From: Porodaedalea pini
Lineage: Eukaryota > Basidiomycota > Agaricomycetes > Hymenochaetales > Hymenochaetaceae
Length of the DNA: 64,000 nucleotides
Direction of reading: 5' to 3'
NCBI GenBank assembly: GCA_002794775.1
Contig: NBAY01000028.1
Coordinates: forward strand, 434,001-498,000
Part shown: positions 11,072-22,563 of the stretch, one piece after another
Numbering within the stretch: the first letter of the stretch is position 1
How the letters are laid out: each line of letters starts with the position of its first letter
The notes under the pieces: generated by a model
The model's input: only the letters and a program-made list of their open reading frames with translations
Database searches by the model: none
Told to the model about the DNA's origin: nothing
Position numbers and translations under genes: made by a program

Positions 11072-11079
11072 GTCCTGTA

Positions 11080-11446
11080 AAATTCAGTTGAATGTTATTT
11101 CAACCATGCATGATTGATATAATGTTACATCTATAGCTATGTATCATAGATCTCCAAAATTTGCGATGTTGATTGGATTCTTATTTTTCCTTCCGTAATC
11201 TCAGATTTAGTGTCATATTTAACATTCAAGACGATCAACGAAACCCATCGATTTTCTGAAGAGCTATCAAACATTCGCAATTCGTGTCTTGCCTGACAGT
11301 ACATGAATGCGATTGAAGATGATATGTCGAAGCCACACAACATTTATGTTGTCAAAATGACGAGGGAAAACATTAAAAGAAACCCATTTACATGCTCGCC
11401 AGCCCAGCAACACGTAGAAAGGGGCAGAGCCTATATGAGATATAGT
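11080..11446. other. Intergenic, no gene seen
   Basis: AT-rich sequence between the MITE and the 3' end of SEC24. It probably contains the SEC24 3' untranslated region on the minus strand. No feature is supported. Confidence 0.4.
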
Positions 11447-14400
11447 CTAATAGCTCGAGCCATTCACCTATGAAAGGTACAAAACTCGATTAGCATGTAA
11501 ATCCTTCAAACCATTTCAAAACGAAGTTGAACACGACATACCTTGTCTTTCAATTGCGTGATAAATTGCTGATAGCTTGGCATCACGTCTGCACGGTCCT
11601 GAACAAGACAGCTCAGCGCCCAGAGGCGCAGCGGCGGCTCGCCATCCTCCTTCACGACATACAAGTGTGGCCAGTAAGGCCCCCGTCGCATCTCACGCGT
11701 CTTTGAGATAATGGCATTCACGCGCTGCGAGAAGGGGTTGTCGAGTAGCGGCAGTGTTGTCTGTACAATGCAAGTAACAAAAGCTCAGAAATAGTTGTGT
11801 ATGGCTGAAATGCAGACGCACCTTGCCGCCACGGAGTTGGTCGTATGAAGGGAGTTCAAAGACGTCCATAACGAGTTGCGGTACGGCGTCACGTCCGACC
11901 CAGAGGAAGATGGTCTGTCCATCCTCGATCAGGAAAAGGCCATGACGCTCAAGGCGCTCTGATGTAGGCGGGAGGGGAGGCGGCATGATGAGCCCGTTCT
12001 CACCCATTGTTCCAGCCTGTAATTTGTTTGTCAACCAAAAAAAAAGTGATGAAGGATTCAGCTTGCGCAACATACCTCGGGAGGCATATTATGCAATGAA
12101 TAGAAAGAAGGGTAGATGTAGGGCATTAATAATTGAGACGGCAGAGAAGTCAATAGAGCTTGCGCGTAGGCTCGCAGATCCGGGGGGATCTGTGCGCTTT
12201 GCCTGATTCCAACCTTATAGCAATAATCAGCACAATATTCTAGACAAACAGAAATCGGTTCAATGAGTAACAGAACATACGTTTTTCAGCAAGCCAAGCA
12301 AGAGAACAGGCAGCATTTTCATATTCTCACAGACAGAAAGCTGTGCACTCGCGCCAGAGCCCGCCGCGGTCATGCTGCTCTTGTATGTAGTGAGTATCTC
12401 GACCATCTTATTTATCACAGCGTCGCGTGCGTCCTCGAGCTTGTGCGAGAGCGAGCGCTCGACCGCTTTGTTTGCCACCAGCGTTGCGATTGCTACCTGG
12501 TCCGCCGAGGCATAGACTTCAGACAAGTTTGTAGTAGTGGGTAACGCAAGCGTGACCACGCGAATTCGACGCTCGCCTTTAGAATAGTGAGACAAGGTGT
12601 TTTCATACTCGAAACTAGCGAGACACACCTGTACAAGTGCTGTGGAGGATTGCGGTTTGAAGGACAACGAACGGCTGCGTGATAGTGTCCTCGATCTGAA
12701 TCTCAATCGCATATGATTGGTCTTGTGGAACAGCCGGCATAGCAAGAAGATCCGTCGAACGGACGAAGAAGTTGCCGTGGAAGGACGACATGCGCAAGCC
12801 TACAAGTATCGCCCGACAGAAAAAAAGTTGAGTACAATTCCTATCAGAAGCTAGCACACCTTTGGCCGGCAGTGCTTTTAATTTAATTTAGGCTGACCTT
12901 TCGTGGCACGTACTCGCATGACCGCCTCAAGCATAATGGGCATGGCAATGACTTCCCCGAACTCATGCGCAAACTTGATTGCATCCTCTGACTTCGCGGC
13001 GTTGAAAGCGGGGTAAAAGTATGTCTGGCCAGACGTATAATGGGGCAGGCATGCTATGAACGACGGCGCGAATCAACATCTTGACCGAAGCGAAAGATGA
13101 CCCGCTTACCCAAGGTTGCAACGTCCTGATAAGACGCGCTGAACAAGAACATGTCTACTGAAACCTGTGCACGCGAGCAGTCAATTGCAAAAGTCTTGTA
13201 GAAAGATGACGCAGGTTGCAATAGACCGGACTCCTGCGAGTATTGTAAGTCTGACGTTCACGGAAGCCAAAACAAATATTGAACCTTCGCCGTTCCCAGA
13301 ATTTTTGGATCTTCTCTGTTTTTCAAGGCGCCAGCACCTAGACTTGGAAGACTGGAGGATAGAACCACAAGTTTACCGCCGACAGATGACTGTAAAGGTA
13401 AGTGTTCGATTTAGTCGACGTCAGAGTATTTGTTAAACAGCACTAACTATCAATTTGAAACCAGCCTGCATGGCGGGACCTAATGCGCTACCGACCGAAT
13501 GCGATTCCTGAAACATTTCGCTCAGACGACCAAGAAGCGCCTCAATCGAGGCGCGGGCCTCGGTGAGATTAACAAGAAGATCATTGGGCTTGGGTAAAAA
13601 GACATCGTCCAAGTCCGAAACAACCATCATTGTCGCATCGGGGGCTTCAGGCTATCCTGCGCATGAGAAACTTGTCATAAAGCAATTTGCAAAAAAAAAC
13701 GCACCGTCATAGAGAAAAAGTATAACGCGACATCGAAAGCGATAATTGCAACTTTCGTCCTATTATCTTCATTCGGGATCCTGTCCAGTGACTCGAGCAA
13801 TGTCCGACAGGCAGTTGCCACCATGCCTGATGAAACAGCAGCATGGCTCACGTCGATAAGGAAGCAGTAGAAAACAGGCTGGGGTGGCCGGACCATATAC
13901 TCAGTTGGTGCGACGAACTCGACAACTGAGTGGTTCAGCTCGGCACGAATCCATCTATCGGCAGGTTGACTTCGATCTTGGTCCCAGTCGAATAACTGAG
14001 GGACCTCATTGGACATCATACAAAGGGTACAACGCCAACGATTACCACCGTCGATGAACTGCACAAACGGGTTGATGTACGTTCTGCATCTGCGACAGCG
14101 CGCAATGACGGTATCTGTAACGAGCGGGACAGGTGCGTCACCTTCCTTGAGTGAGCGGTATGGCGTGAGGATCAGTCCAAAGGGCAGCTTGGACTTGTTA
14201 AGCAGCGCAGACGTCGTGGGTACCGCATTGATCGTGCAACGTTGATAAGACGGATTCGCATTCGCAAATGGGGACGGAGAAACACAAGCATTGGGCGGAA
14301 GGCGGATCTCCGGAGGCGGCAAAGTGAGTTCGCGCGGGTCGGGCGGCGCGGTAAGCAAATTCGTGGTGTAAAGCGCGAAGGGTTTCTGGCCCGTTCCAAG

Positions 14401-14981
14401 ACCCATCTGTCCAAATTGGTCCGTGACTGCCCCCATCTGCTGCTGAAATGCCGGCTGTACGGCCTGCGGCGCGTTTATGTAGTCAGGCTGGGCCTGGAAC
14501 TGATGCTGCTGGGCCGCGAACTGATTCTCAGCAGCCAGGCCGGGCGTGAAGAGTTGTCCACCAGCAGCCGGTGGAACACCCATACCTGGTACCATACCAG
14601 GGGCGGCAGGAGCAGGAGCAGGGTACCCAGGGTCAGCCGTATATCCATCTGCGCCGCCGTAGTACGCTTGAGTTGCGCCGGCCGCATACTGCCTCCGTTT
14701 TGCATGGCCATGCGCGGCATGAGCTGCTTCCGGCACGCCTCCGACTGGTTGTCCAGGGACCTCCCATTGCGTGTGCCCGGTGGCTGCCTCTGGAAGACGC
14801 GTCGGCGTCAATGAGTCTTGCTAGTCTACAGCAAGTTGATTGCGCTCACCGATGAACAAATATCTCTGGTTGTTAGCATCCCTGTCGTCGAAGTCAGAAT
14901 AGGTTTCAAATTTGCACGCGACATTTGTACTCGCCATTCTGCTGTCCAACCTGGAGGAAGCTGCTGGGCTGGAGATGCCAT
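11447..14981 (-). CDS. SEC24: COPII coat subunit Sec24 with N-terminal WW domain
   Basis: About 13 exons encode roughly 934 residues. Exons, high to low: 14981-about 14923, a 32-nt exon ending at 14850, 14789-13705, 13651-13448, 13389-13285, 13233-13110, 13053-12898, 12799-12629, 12576-12281, 12213-12076, 12016-11822, 11760-11542 and 11467-11447. Sec24 selects cargo in the COPII coat at ER exit sites. Order seen: WW domain (LPPGWTAEW, then NNQRYLFI and [12 protein letters not shown]), Gln/Pro/Ala-rich linker, zinc finger (CRRC then CTLC), von Willebrand-like trunk ([17 protein letters not shown]), beta-sandwich ([18 protein letters not shown]), helical domain ([33 protein letters not shown]) and gelsolin-like domain (IFLWVGRDA). 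It ends QLKDK-VNGSSY. The first intron boundary is the least certain because its donor is non-consensus. The phases of all other introns agree. Confidence 0.93.
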
Positions 14982-17900
14982 AGTTGGAGGATACGAGGAC
15001 GTGGACGTGGAAGGACCACTTTGACACGATACGCCAATTTACGCACGTCACAGCCTATTTCGTTACATGATGTCACACACTCATTAATACTATATTCATT
15101 TACAACCTGAAGCTTCTGCTCTCAGTACTAGTCTTCGCCAGTTTATATATGGTCCACCGTACCCTCTCGCTTCAGGTATAGCTAGAAAATGAAGGCGCGC
15201 GCTAATCACAAATGTCTACACTCTTTTTGACTGACAGCCTCACCCTGACACCCTCTCTCAGTAAAAGGGTCTCCACAGACATCTCGTGCTGGGGCCTAGA
15301 CTGCAAGTAAAACACACATAATTGTGTAAACAATCCTGTTTGCTTCATGATTACCGACTCAAAGTCTCAACTGACCAGGACAAAGTAACGTGTACCTATC
15401 CATAGCGCGTCCTGGCAGCCTACCAGTGACTTCTGAATACCGTGACGAGTCTCCGAGTTTCTAGGATCTGAATAAATCGCCATACGATCAGGGAACGCGA
15501 TTTCCTTTCTCTTCTACCGCCTATTACTATAATATGTACGTGATCTAAATCCTTTCAGACCATCTCGCCATCATCAACACTTTCTGATTTCGTGTGCATC
15601 ATCACTAACCGTTTCCTAAAATGCCGCCTAATGGTACTGTCAAGCACGATTTACCCTCTTCACACGCCGATCATGGTAAATCGTTCTTAGTTTTCCAGGT
15701 GAGGCACATGGCCTTATTGTCGTCATAAGTACAGACGTACGAAATAATGATCGATCATATACAGCGTCGACGAATACGACAATTCTTCCTGTGCAGTGAT
15801 ATATTAACTCTCACTTTCATCTTTGCTCGGGCTCTCTCTGCATCTAAGGATCTGTGCACTCCAATGACGACGGGAAAGTTGCTGAGTTCTGACGTACAGT
15901 AAGCAGAATGGCATATCAAGGAGGATCAACGGGAGCTACTGTCAAGAAGGTGAGTACCACATGCATCCTCCGCACCGCTGCCAGTGAGATAGAGCTTATC
16001 GATGTCACTGGCACTGTCATTAGCACCTTCTACAGCTGCCTGCGCACCTTCAAATTCCGTGGGAGAGAGGACGAACAGGATTGAAGAGCTAGGCGTTTCA
16101 GAAAATGTATACGAACTTCGTACTGCAGCGCAGTTGAGTTCTCCGAGAGCTTTCCAATACGCTCTTGTTCTTATACCCTGGCTCTCTTCGACTACGGCGC
16201 GCAGAGGATTTCATCCTCGTGTCTGAGCTGCATCCTGCGACAACTGCCATCAAGTATATACGCCGGACTCGACATGCTTGATATCCATCCGAACTTCACC
16301 TACTTGTACTGATCTACTTTCAACATAAATGATCCCGAGTCTGGTTATCCGAGCTTGCTGCGCTTAGCGGGCACTCACCCGTCCTCAATCGACTACCCGC
16401 TCAGTAATTCAGACTTGAAATGAGATGAGCAACATTTGATCAAACCAGCTTAGCCCTCTTTGAACAAGTCTATAGCGTCCGCCTTAGAAGACCCGTAGGA
16501 GAAGGCTCCTAGTCGGCAGTTTTCAATGAATTTCATTGCCCCCTCATCTCCGAGTCTTTACTAACCAGTTTTAGCTCTTTCCTACCTTGCCGTTAATTAT
16601 TCATGTTCATCTAATTGTGAATGCAACAGTATTAGTTGAAATAATAATAGAAGAAAAAATGAAAATGTATGTTCCAACTTGTTCAAGAACAGGACAGGAC
16701 TGCTCGGAGCTGAAGTGGCTGTACGATACAGAGATTACTCACTGGCGTTAAAACACGCTTTGATCGTCACTAGAAAAAGACCAGACCGGGGAGTCCAAGC
16801 TGAGTCTACACATCAAGGCCTTTTCATTTAGCTGAAGCAACACAAAAAAACTAGTTGATGTTCGATACCCAGAAGGCCTCGACCGAAGGTTCTTCACGAT
16901 CCGCCAGGACCTAGAAAGAACAGAAGTAAAACTTCCGCTTTATCGATAGATCCATTCGCTGACCGGAATAACGGTCGTCCGAATTGCGACTTCCGATGAA
17001 TTACTATACCTCCGCGATTTTGTTTTATCATTTAGTTCGCGGCATGATTGTAGCAGAGCCGATGTCTCCTGACGCTAATGAGACATATATACCGTTGGAC
17101 TAATTAATACTTCGCTGATCCGACTAGGTTTGCATCACTCACTGTATATCATCTATGCACCGAGTATTAACAGACAAAGCGAGTTCTTCCGTAACACTGG
17201 ATGAGTATCAAACTATCGCCACATGGTTCGCTGGCGGTCCTCTGCACAAGCTCCTGGATGTTGGCCAACTTGCTGACAGCTCCGAGGTCTGTCAGCGCCG
17301 CCTTTCGCTTTGAGTAATCAGAACTTCGCAAGTGCGTCAAAAGTCTTACATCGACAGAGAAAGAGAGCCTTCCGGGTCCCGGAGATCTCAATGCTTTGAT
17401 AACCTCAGTCCGGTCAAGCAAATAAGAGGGCTCCCGGGGTATCGTATAAGGTTCTTATGAGTCCCGAAACTTGCGTGCCCATCGTAGGACGTATGACAAT
17501 AGGGATTATCACAGGAGATTGCCTCTAACGGGGAAGTAGAGACATAACACCACGGTGCCAATAGAATGAACACAGATTGGTTTTATCAAACATGCCTAGA
17601 ATGGCGCAGAAAAGTTTTGCTGGCCCTCTTTTGTCAAGGGGAAAGATGAAAGCAGTTTTCGAGACCTCGGTGCTCGTGGTTGCTGAGGCGAAAAGAAATA
17701 CTGCGAAATTTGAACAAACCCTTTGCATTTGTGGGGAAATATAGTAAAGTAAGTAGTAATCAGAAACACATCAGCACAGGAGTTGAGGGGCGGCAGGGTC
17801 GGACTTCCCTGATATTGCCATTTGAGTCTCGACTGATTCTAGCCCTTTCTCGACCGTCGCTACAGCGCAGCACGCAGCTGGCCTGCGACGCTCAAGCCTC

Positions 17901-18019
17901 AATTTTAAGAGAGGCGATTTGGGCGATTGCACTTCCCTTTTCTTTTTAACCTCATCATCCGTGTCTATTCACCGGCCTGCTTTCCTGTCTTCTTCACGTC
18001 GCAAGGCAGTCTGGAATCT
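14982..18019. other. 3-kb intergenic stretch
   Basis: No recognisable gene was found on either strand. A possible start at 15621 (MPPNGTVKHDLPSSH) is followed by GT-AG-like signals, and an ATG at 15909 (MAYQGGSTGATVKK) is directly followed by GTGAGT, so a small multi-exon gene near 15.6-15.95 kb cannot be excluded. The SEC24 promoter lies at the left end. The rest shows nothing supported. Confidence 0.35.
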
Positions 18020-19520
18020 ATGGACGTAATGCTGGAGGAGTGCGTATCTCTCCTTGTTGATCGAGTAACATGACTCTAAACGCATGTGCACTCTCGCTTA
18101 AAGACCTGCGGTACTTGAGCCCAACGGGCTCAAAGCTGACATCGACGACCTCAAGGCGTTATCGTCTGAGTTTGGCAAGGCTGTCCCTCTCCTGGCTGAA
18201 CTAGTTGCAACAAATCGTGCGCCGATGGAGACGAAATACCCGCGTCGTGGGCTGAAAAAGTTGCCGGACGAACTGCTCGTGCCGATCTTCAAGCAGGCTT
18301 ATTATTCCCTCGCGAGCCTACCGATTAATACTCCTTCCGTGCGCTCAAATCTTCTCATCAAGCGCGTATCTCAGGTTTGCAGGCGTTTCCGGCTCCTTGC
18401 CCTCTCATGTCCCGAACTCTGGTCCGTTATACACTCCTCGATGCCCAAGGCGGAAGTCGCTTCATGGGTAGAACGATCGCAGGGCTGCCTGCTCACCATC
18501 CTTATTTATGGCAAAGACCATACGCGTTTTGCAAGCGACATGTCCGAGCAGGATCTGCTCGAGCTCATGGAAGTGCTCGCACCCGTCCAGGATCGCTGGA
18601 AGGAGATGCGAATTACATCAACACCCAGTCGTACCATCAAGCAGCTCATGCGTGAGGTACAACAGCACATCGTCGCGCTTCCTTGCCTCGAGCGCTTGCA
18701 TTTACATCGCTACAGGTGGGACAGCGACTTTGACGACCTTTGCGACGTCACAATGTGGCATGCGCCTAACTTGCGGCTCTTCCACGGCTCGGGCGTCGTC
18801 CCGATTAACTTCCAGGCGAGCGCGATCTCAAACTTTAGTCTCACCTGCCAGGTGAACACCATCCCGGACATTTTTAGCGGTGTGCCCCCGCCGGGTTTAC
18901 GGCACCTATTCCTTCGTATCCTGAACGTCTCCGGTCGCGAGGTGATCGCACTTGGACACTCTGACGAGCCGATCCGCCTGCCGGGACTCGAGACCCTCGA
19001 GGTCGTGAGCAGCAGCCCAGGCGCATACACGACGTTCTGGGTGCTCATCGTCCCGAAGCTAGAGATCCCGCGGCTCGAGCGACTGTACGTACGGACCGCA
19101 CTCGACAACGTCGTTGACCTCTTCAGCCGACTCGGCACGCACCAGTTCGCGACGTTGCGGGACTTGCGTTTCGTGTGCGAGGACCTCTCGACGGTACTCA
19201 TGGCGCTGCGCTCGCTGTCCAAGTTTCCGCTCCTCCGGCACGTGGCGATCGACGACTGCTGCTACTCATCTTACAAGGCTGCAGATTTCACGTTCACAGC
19301 GCTACCGCCACTGTCTACACTTACATTCTCAGGCTGCCGGTTCAACAACTTACATGGAATCGAGGTCCTTGCGGAGCGCCTGCGGATGGTACTTGACTTC
19401 AACACCTTTGACCGTCTGCGAATCGAGTGTTACGACATGGACGAGCTCCGATGGGACCGCGCGGGTGTCCTCTCGCAGCACCTCGACGGAAAAGTGGAAT
19501 TTATCGACTGCCTCGCCTAA
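18020..19520 (+). CDS. F-box/leucine-rich-repeat protein
   Basis: Two exons, 18020-18039 and 18104-19520, encode 478 residues. The first exon (MDVMLE plus two bases) ends at GTGCGT, and its phase-2 intron restores a frame that runs in through an N-terminal helix (DIDDLKALSSEFGKAVPLL). An F-box follows at about residues 60-115: LPDELLVPIFKQAY, then VSQVCRRFRLLALSCPELWS. The rest carries irregular leucine-rich repeats such as LPGLETLEVVSS, LERLYVRTAL and LPPLSTLTFSGCRF. F-box proteins of this architecture dock substrates to SCF ubiquitin ligases through Skp1. The family is greatly expanded in Agaricomycetes, so the substrate is unknown. The third-position GC preference is high, as in other host genes here. 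A shorter protein starting at the ATG at 18225 is the alternative. Confidence 0.88.
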
Positions 19521-20362
19521 TTTGTTTCTAGTGTGTTGCTGTCCTCTCGATCTGTTTCATTGTTGTTCCCTTTATATGTGTTGTCGATTCTCATTATAGG
19601 GTATCGTTTAACTCCTTCCTTCCTCCTTTTTCTCTCTTGGGATTCTCTTCATTTAATCTTAAATTTGGAACAGTATTTCAGCCACATGTATCACCAAGTT
19701 TCCCAGCATTTTCCTTTCCTTCACGTTCTACGCTCTCTTTTTCTTCTCTTTCTTAGAGAGTTAGGGAATTTGTATTCTGGTTCACGGCTAGGCGCGTATA
19801 TACGGTTTTGCGCCCCATATTCTGAAAAATCTTCTTCAGTTCGAAAAACAACTGTCTCAAACCAAGCGCTTCCGAATACGAAGTGTCGATCAGTATTGGT
19901 TCTCGGAGCCCACTCCTGTGCAGTGTTTGACTTGGATTGGCACTCCCGAGCAACGAACAGCAGCAGAATGTCTCGGGTAGGTTGAGGTCGAATTTAGTGA
20001 GAGTGGCGACTAAGCCGCAACCACTACAAGGACTTGGGGAATTCTGTTGATTTTATTTCGCACTGGTTTATCAAAAACTTTCACGTACAATGCCTTCAGT
20101 TAGGAGACTGACCTCGATTTAACTACGCCGTGAACTGGCTTATAGGCACGGACGCCACAAACGCTTGCGAGACACATAGCATAGCATAGCATAGCACTCA
20201 GATAGGGATGGAAGCAGAAGCTCGCGCAGTGTCTCGTCAGGGACTTCCCGAACCACCGGTGGCGGGTGTCTCATACTCATCACTCCTGTATAAAGCTCAA
20301 CCCAACCAAGCGTCAATGTGCATTAACATTTCTTCTCTCACCTCACAAACCTATAATACATC
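19521..20362. other. Intergenic with CATAG repeat and TATA box
   Basis: The left part is the T-rich 3' region of the F-box gene. A four-copy CATAG-type tandem lies at 20175-20196. A TATAAA at about 20290 sits about 75 bp before the ATG of the next gene and is a plausible core promoter. Nothing else is supported. Confidence 0.5.
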
Positions 20363-21791
20363 ATGCTCTTCGCGTCGGTTGTTGCGGAGAATGCCAACAG
20401 GTATGTCTTCCTGATTCGGTTCAGCGCAGTATGACGGAACGGCTAACGTTAATAGGCGGACGCGCTTGAGCTTCCCGACCCCGCCACATGTGCCCGCTCC
20501 TTCAGAGCCAGCGCCAGATTCAAAGCCGGGGTCCATAGGCGAGCTCACGCGCTTCCCGTCGTGGATGGAGAATACAGACGATCCCTTCGGGCCAGATGCT
20601 TTCATACCATCACTCAATGTACCAAGTATCAGTACAAAGTCGGCGGAATCTGCAGTCCCGAGCTCGACTTCGAACCCCGTCAGTACCCCGCGCTCTCAAG
20701 GTGCGGCTGTCGCAAGATCTAAGACGTCCGTCTCCGATTCGAATGCTAGTGCAGCTACGAACACGGTGGGAAAGTGCGGACCTCGTCGGTTCAGCACCGG
20801 AAATAGCAAGATACAAGAGCCAATATCGATAAAGCGCCGACCTACGTCTGCTGATGGAGCATCAGTTGCATTTGCAGTCGCACTCTTTGAGGGTCGTTTC
20901 GGGACGATAAGTAGAAGGAACTGCGCAAAGAAGACTCGATGCGGGTCGGAAACATTCGTTGGGCTTGCCATGTACGAGATACCGCAAACTCCTTTCGATC
21001 CGTTTGGGAACGTCGACGAATTTCCGGCAATGTACGCGGGTAGTGATATCAGCAAAGCGGATTCAAGCTCGAGCTTCCACGTTCAGGAGAGTGAACCTGT
21101 GGCCACAGACACGAATGCTGCAGAAGAGCAGACAGTAGATGGTGAGGTGACGGAAAATGAAGACGAAGGCGGTCAGTTTCAGACTGATGACGGCTCCGTA
21201 TCGACCGAAGCTGAAGTCGAAGGGAGAAATGCATCAGAGTACTCAGATCCGCTTGTCACGCCGATCCCGATAGTCAAGCCCAAGGATATAGGTGTCGGGA
21301 TGGGCGCCGCACCACCACGTTCAGCATGGCGGTGTTCTCGCACATTGCTAGGATCACTCGCTGCGATCCGCATGCCGCTGTTTCATCACAGCGTCACTGA
21401 CTTGAGACATCGCCCGCCCACAATTCCCGGACGCGCGACGCGTTCGGATCCAGGCGTCTCCCGGACCTCTTCGCCAACCTCTTCCGAGACTGACTCGCGG
21501 TACTCAAGCGGAAGCAACTACTCTGAGGATAGTTATGATGAAACAGAGGTGCACATGGCAAATGCGGCGCAGAACGGGCAGGCTGGGCAGGCACCGTTGG
21601 TGTCATCAGAGCATGCGTCGCCCATGCTCGAGAACGGGCCACCAAAAGGGTTGTTCTTTCACGCCGACACTAGTATCGTCAGCCAGAATGAGCGCCCGCA
21701 GCCGAGCCGCGACGCCAGCATAGGTTTTCGAAAGGCCGTGGTGGGTAGGATCCGCAAGCTGGTGCATATGAAGAAAGGTTCGTCAGGTTAA
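20363..21791 (+). CDS. Disordered protein of unknown function
   Basis: Exons 20363-20400 and 20456-21791, with a 55-bp GTATGT...TAATAG intron and a CTAAC branch site, encode 457 residues starting MLFASVVAENANRRTRLSFP. The protein is rich in Ser, Pro, Asp and Glu. A moderately ordered block lies near residues 140-190 (VALFEGRFGTISRRN, then MYEIPQTPFDPFGNVDEFPA). An acidic stretch follows at 215-250, and a Ser-rich, Arg-containing block lies near residue 330. It ends in a basic tail (VVGRIRKLVHMKKGSSG). No domain is recognised. The DPFG-type motifs (DDPFGPDAF, FDPFGNVDEF) occur twice, which may mean short linear binding motifs. No function is assigned. Confidence 0.7.
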
Positions 21792-22563
21792 TATCTATAC
21801 TTCCTTGTAACGCTGTCCGCTCGAATTATAAGCTTTTGTTCTGTCCCTTTGTCATGCTCCTTCATTTTTTAATTCCGCACCGAACATCTTATACTCGCCT
21901 CTTTTGGTTGCCTTGTCTTTACATCTTCGCTAGATAAGTTCGTAAACTGAGACACTGTAAACCTCAAAGTAGTTCCGCACATTCGTCGTAATCTATAATT
22001 AACACCTTCCGCAAGGTACGAGATATTCCTTTGATTCCAAAGGAGTTACCTCAATATTTAGCACTGAGCTATAGCTCGTATTGAAATGAATACTACCAGT
22101 TCGTTTTCAGCCGTGGTTAGATATATAACTTTTTTCAAATCGGTTTCCTGACCTGTATGTATCTTAAACATTACACGAGTATCCATAGCCAGCGATCATC
22201 GTCATAGGCATGCTCCTCCAGCGTAACAGTCATTATAGTGGACGCGCAGGTAAAGTGAGGCAAGCGCAGGCCAGTAGATGAAGAAGACGTCTATAACATG
22301 CGCCTTGACTGTGTGCCTTCCCTGGATAGAATATAATCGATATGAACTATTCTGCAGGTTCGAGTGGATGGCTTGAAGTCGAAGGTTTGGGGTACGTGTA
22401 GTTTCACAATGAAGAGGAATGCGAGTGCTAGAGATAATGGCAGCGCGAGAGAAAGATTCGAACCGCTCCTAACCGACTCGTCAAGATCACTTTTGTTCTC
22501 TTACCACCATCATCTAGACCGTGGGAAAGACCTCATCAGCAGCATTTTCTCTTGTCTCCAACG
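21792..22563. other. Intergenic and LINE 5' flank
   Basis: No gene is seen. The last 150-200 bp before 22564 probably belong to the LINE 5' untranslated region, but its 5' end could not be placed without another copy. Confidence 0.4.

Noticed and set aside
12260..12745. A 161-codon minus-strand ORF within SEC24
   Set aside because: It reads through a 52-bp intron (12577-12628) in a different frame at its 5' part. The spliced reading restores the conserved Sec24 block.
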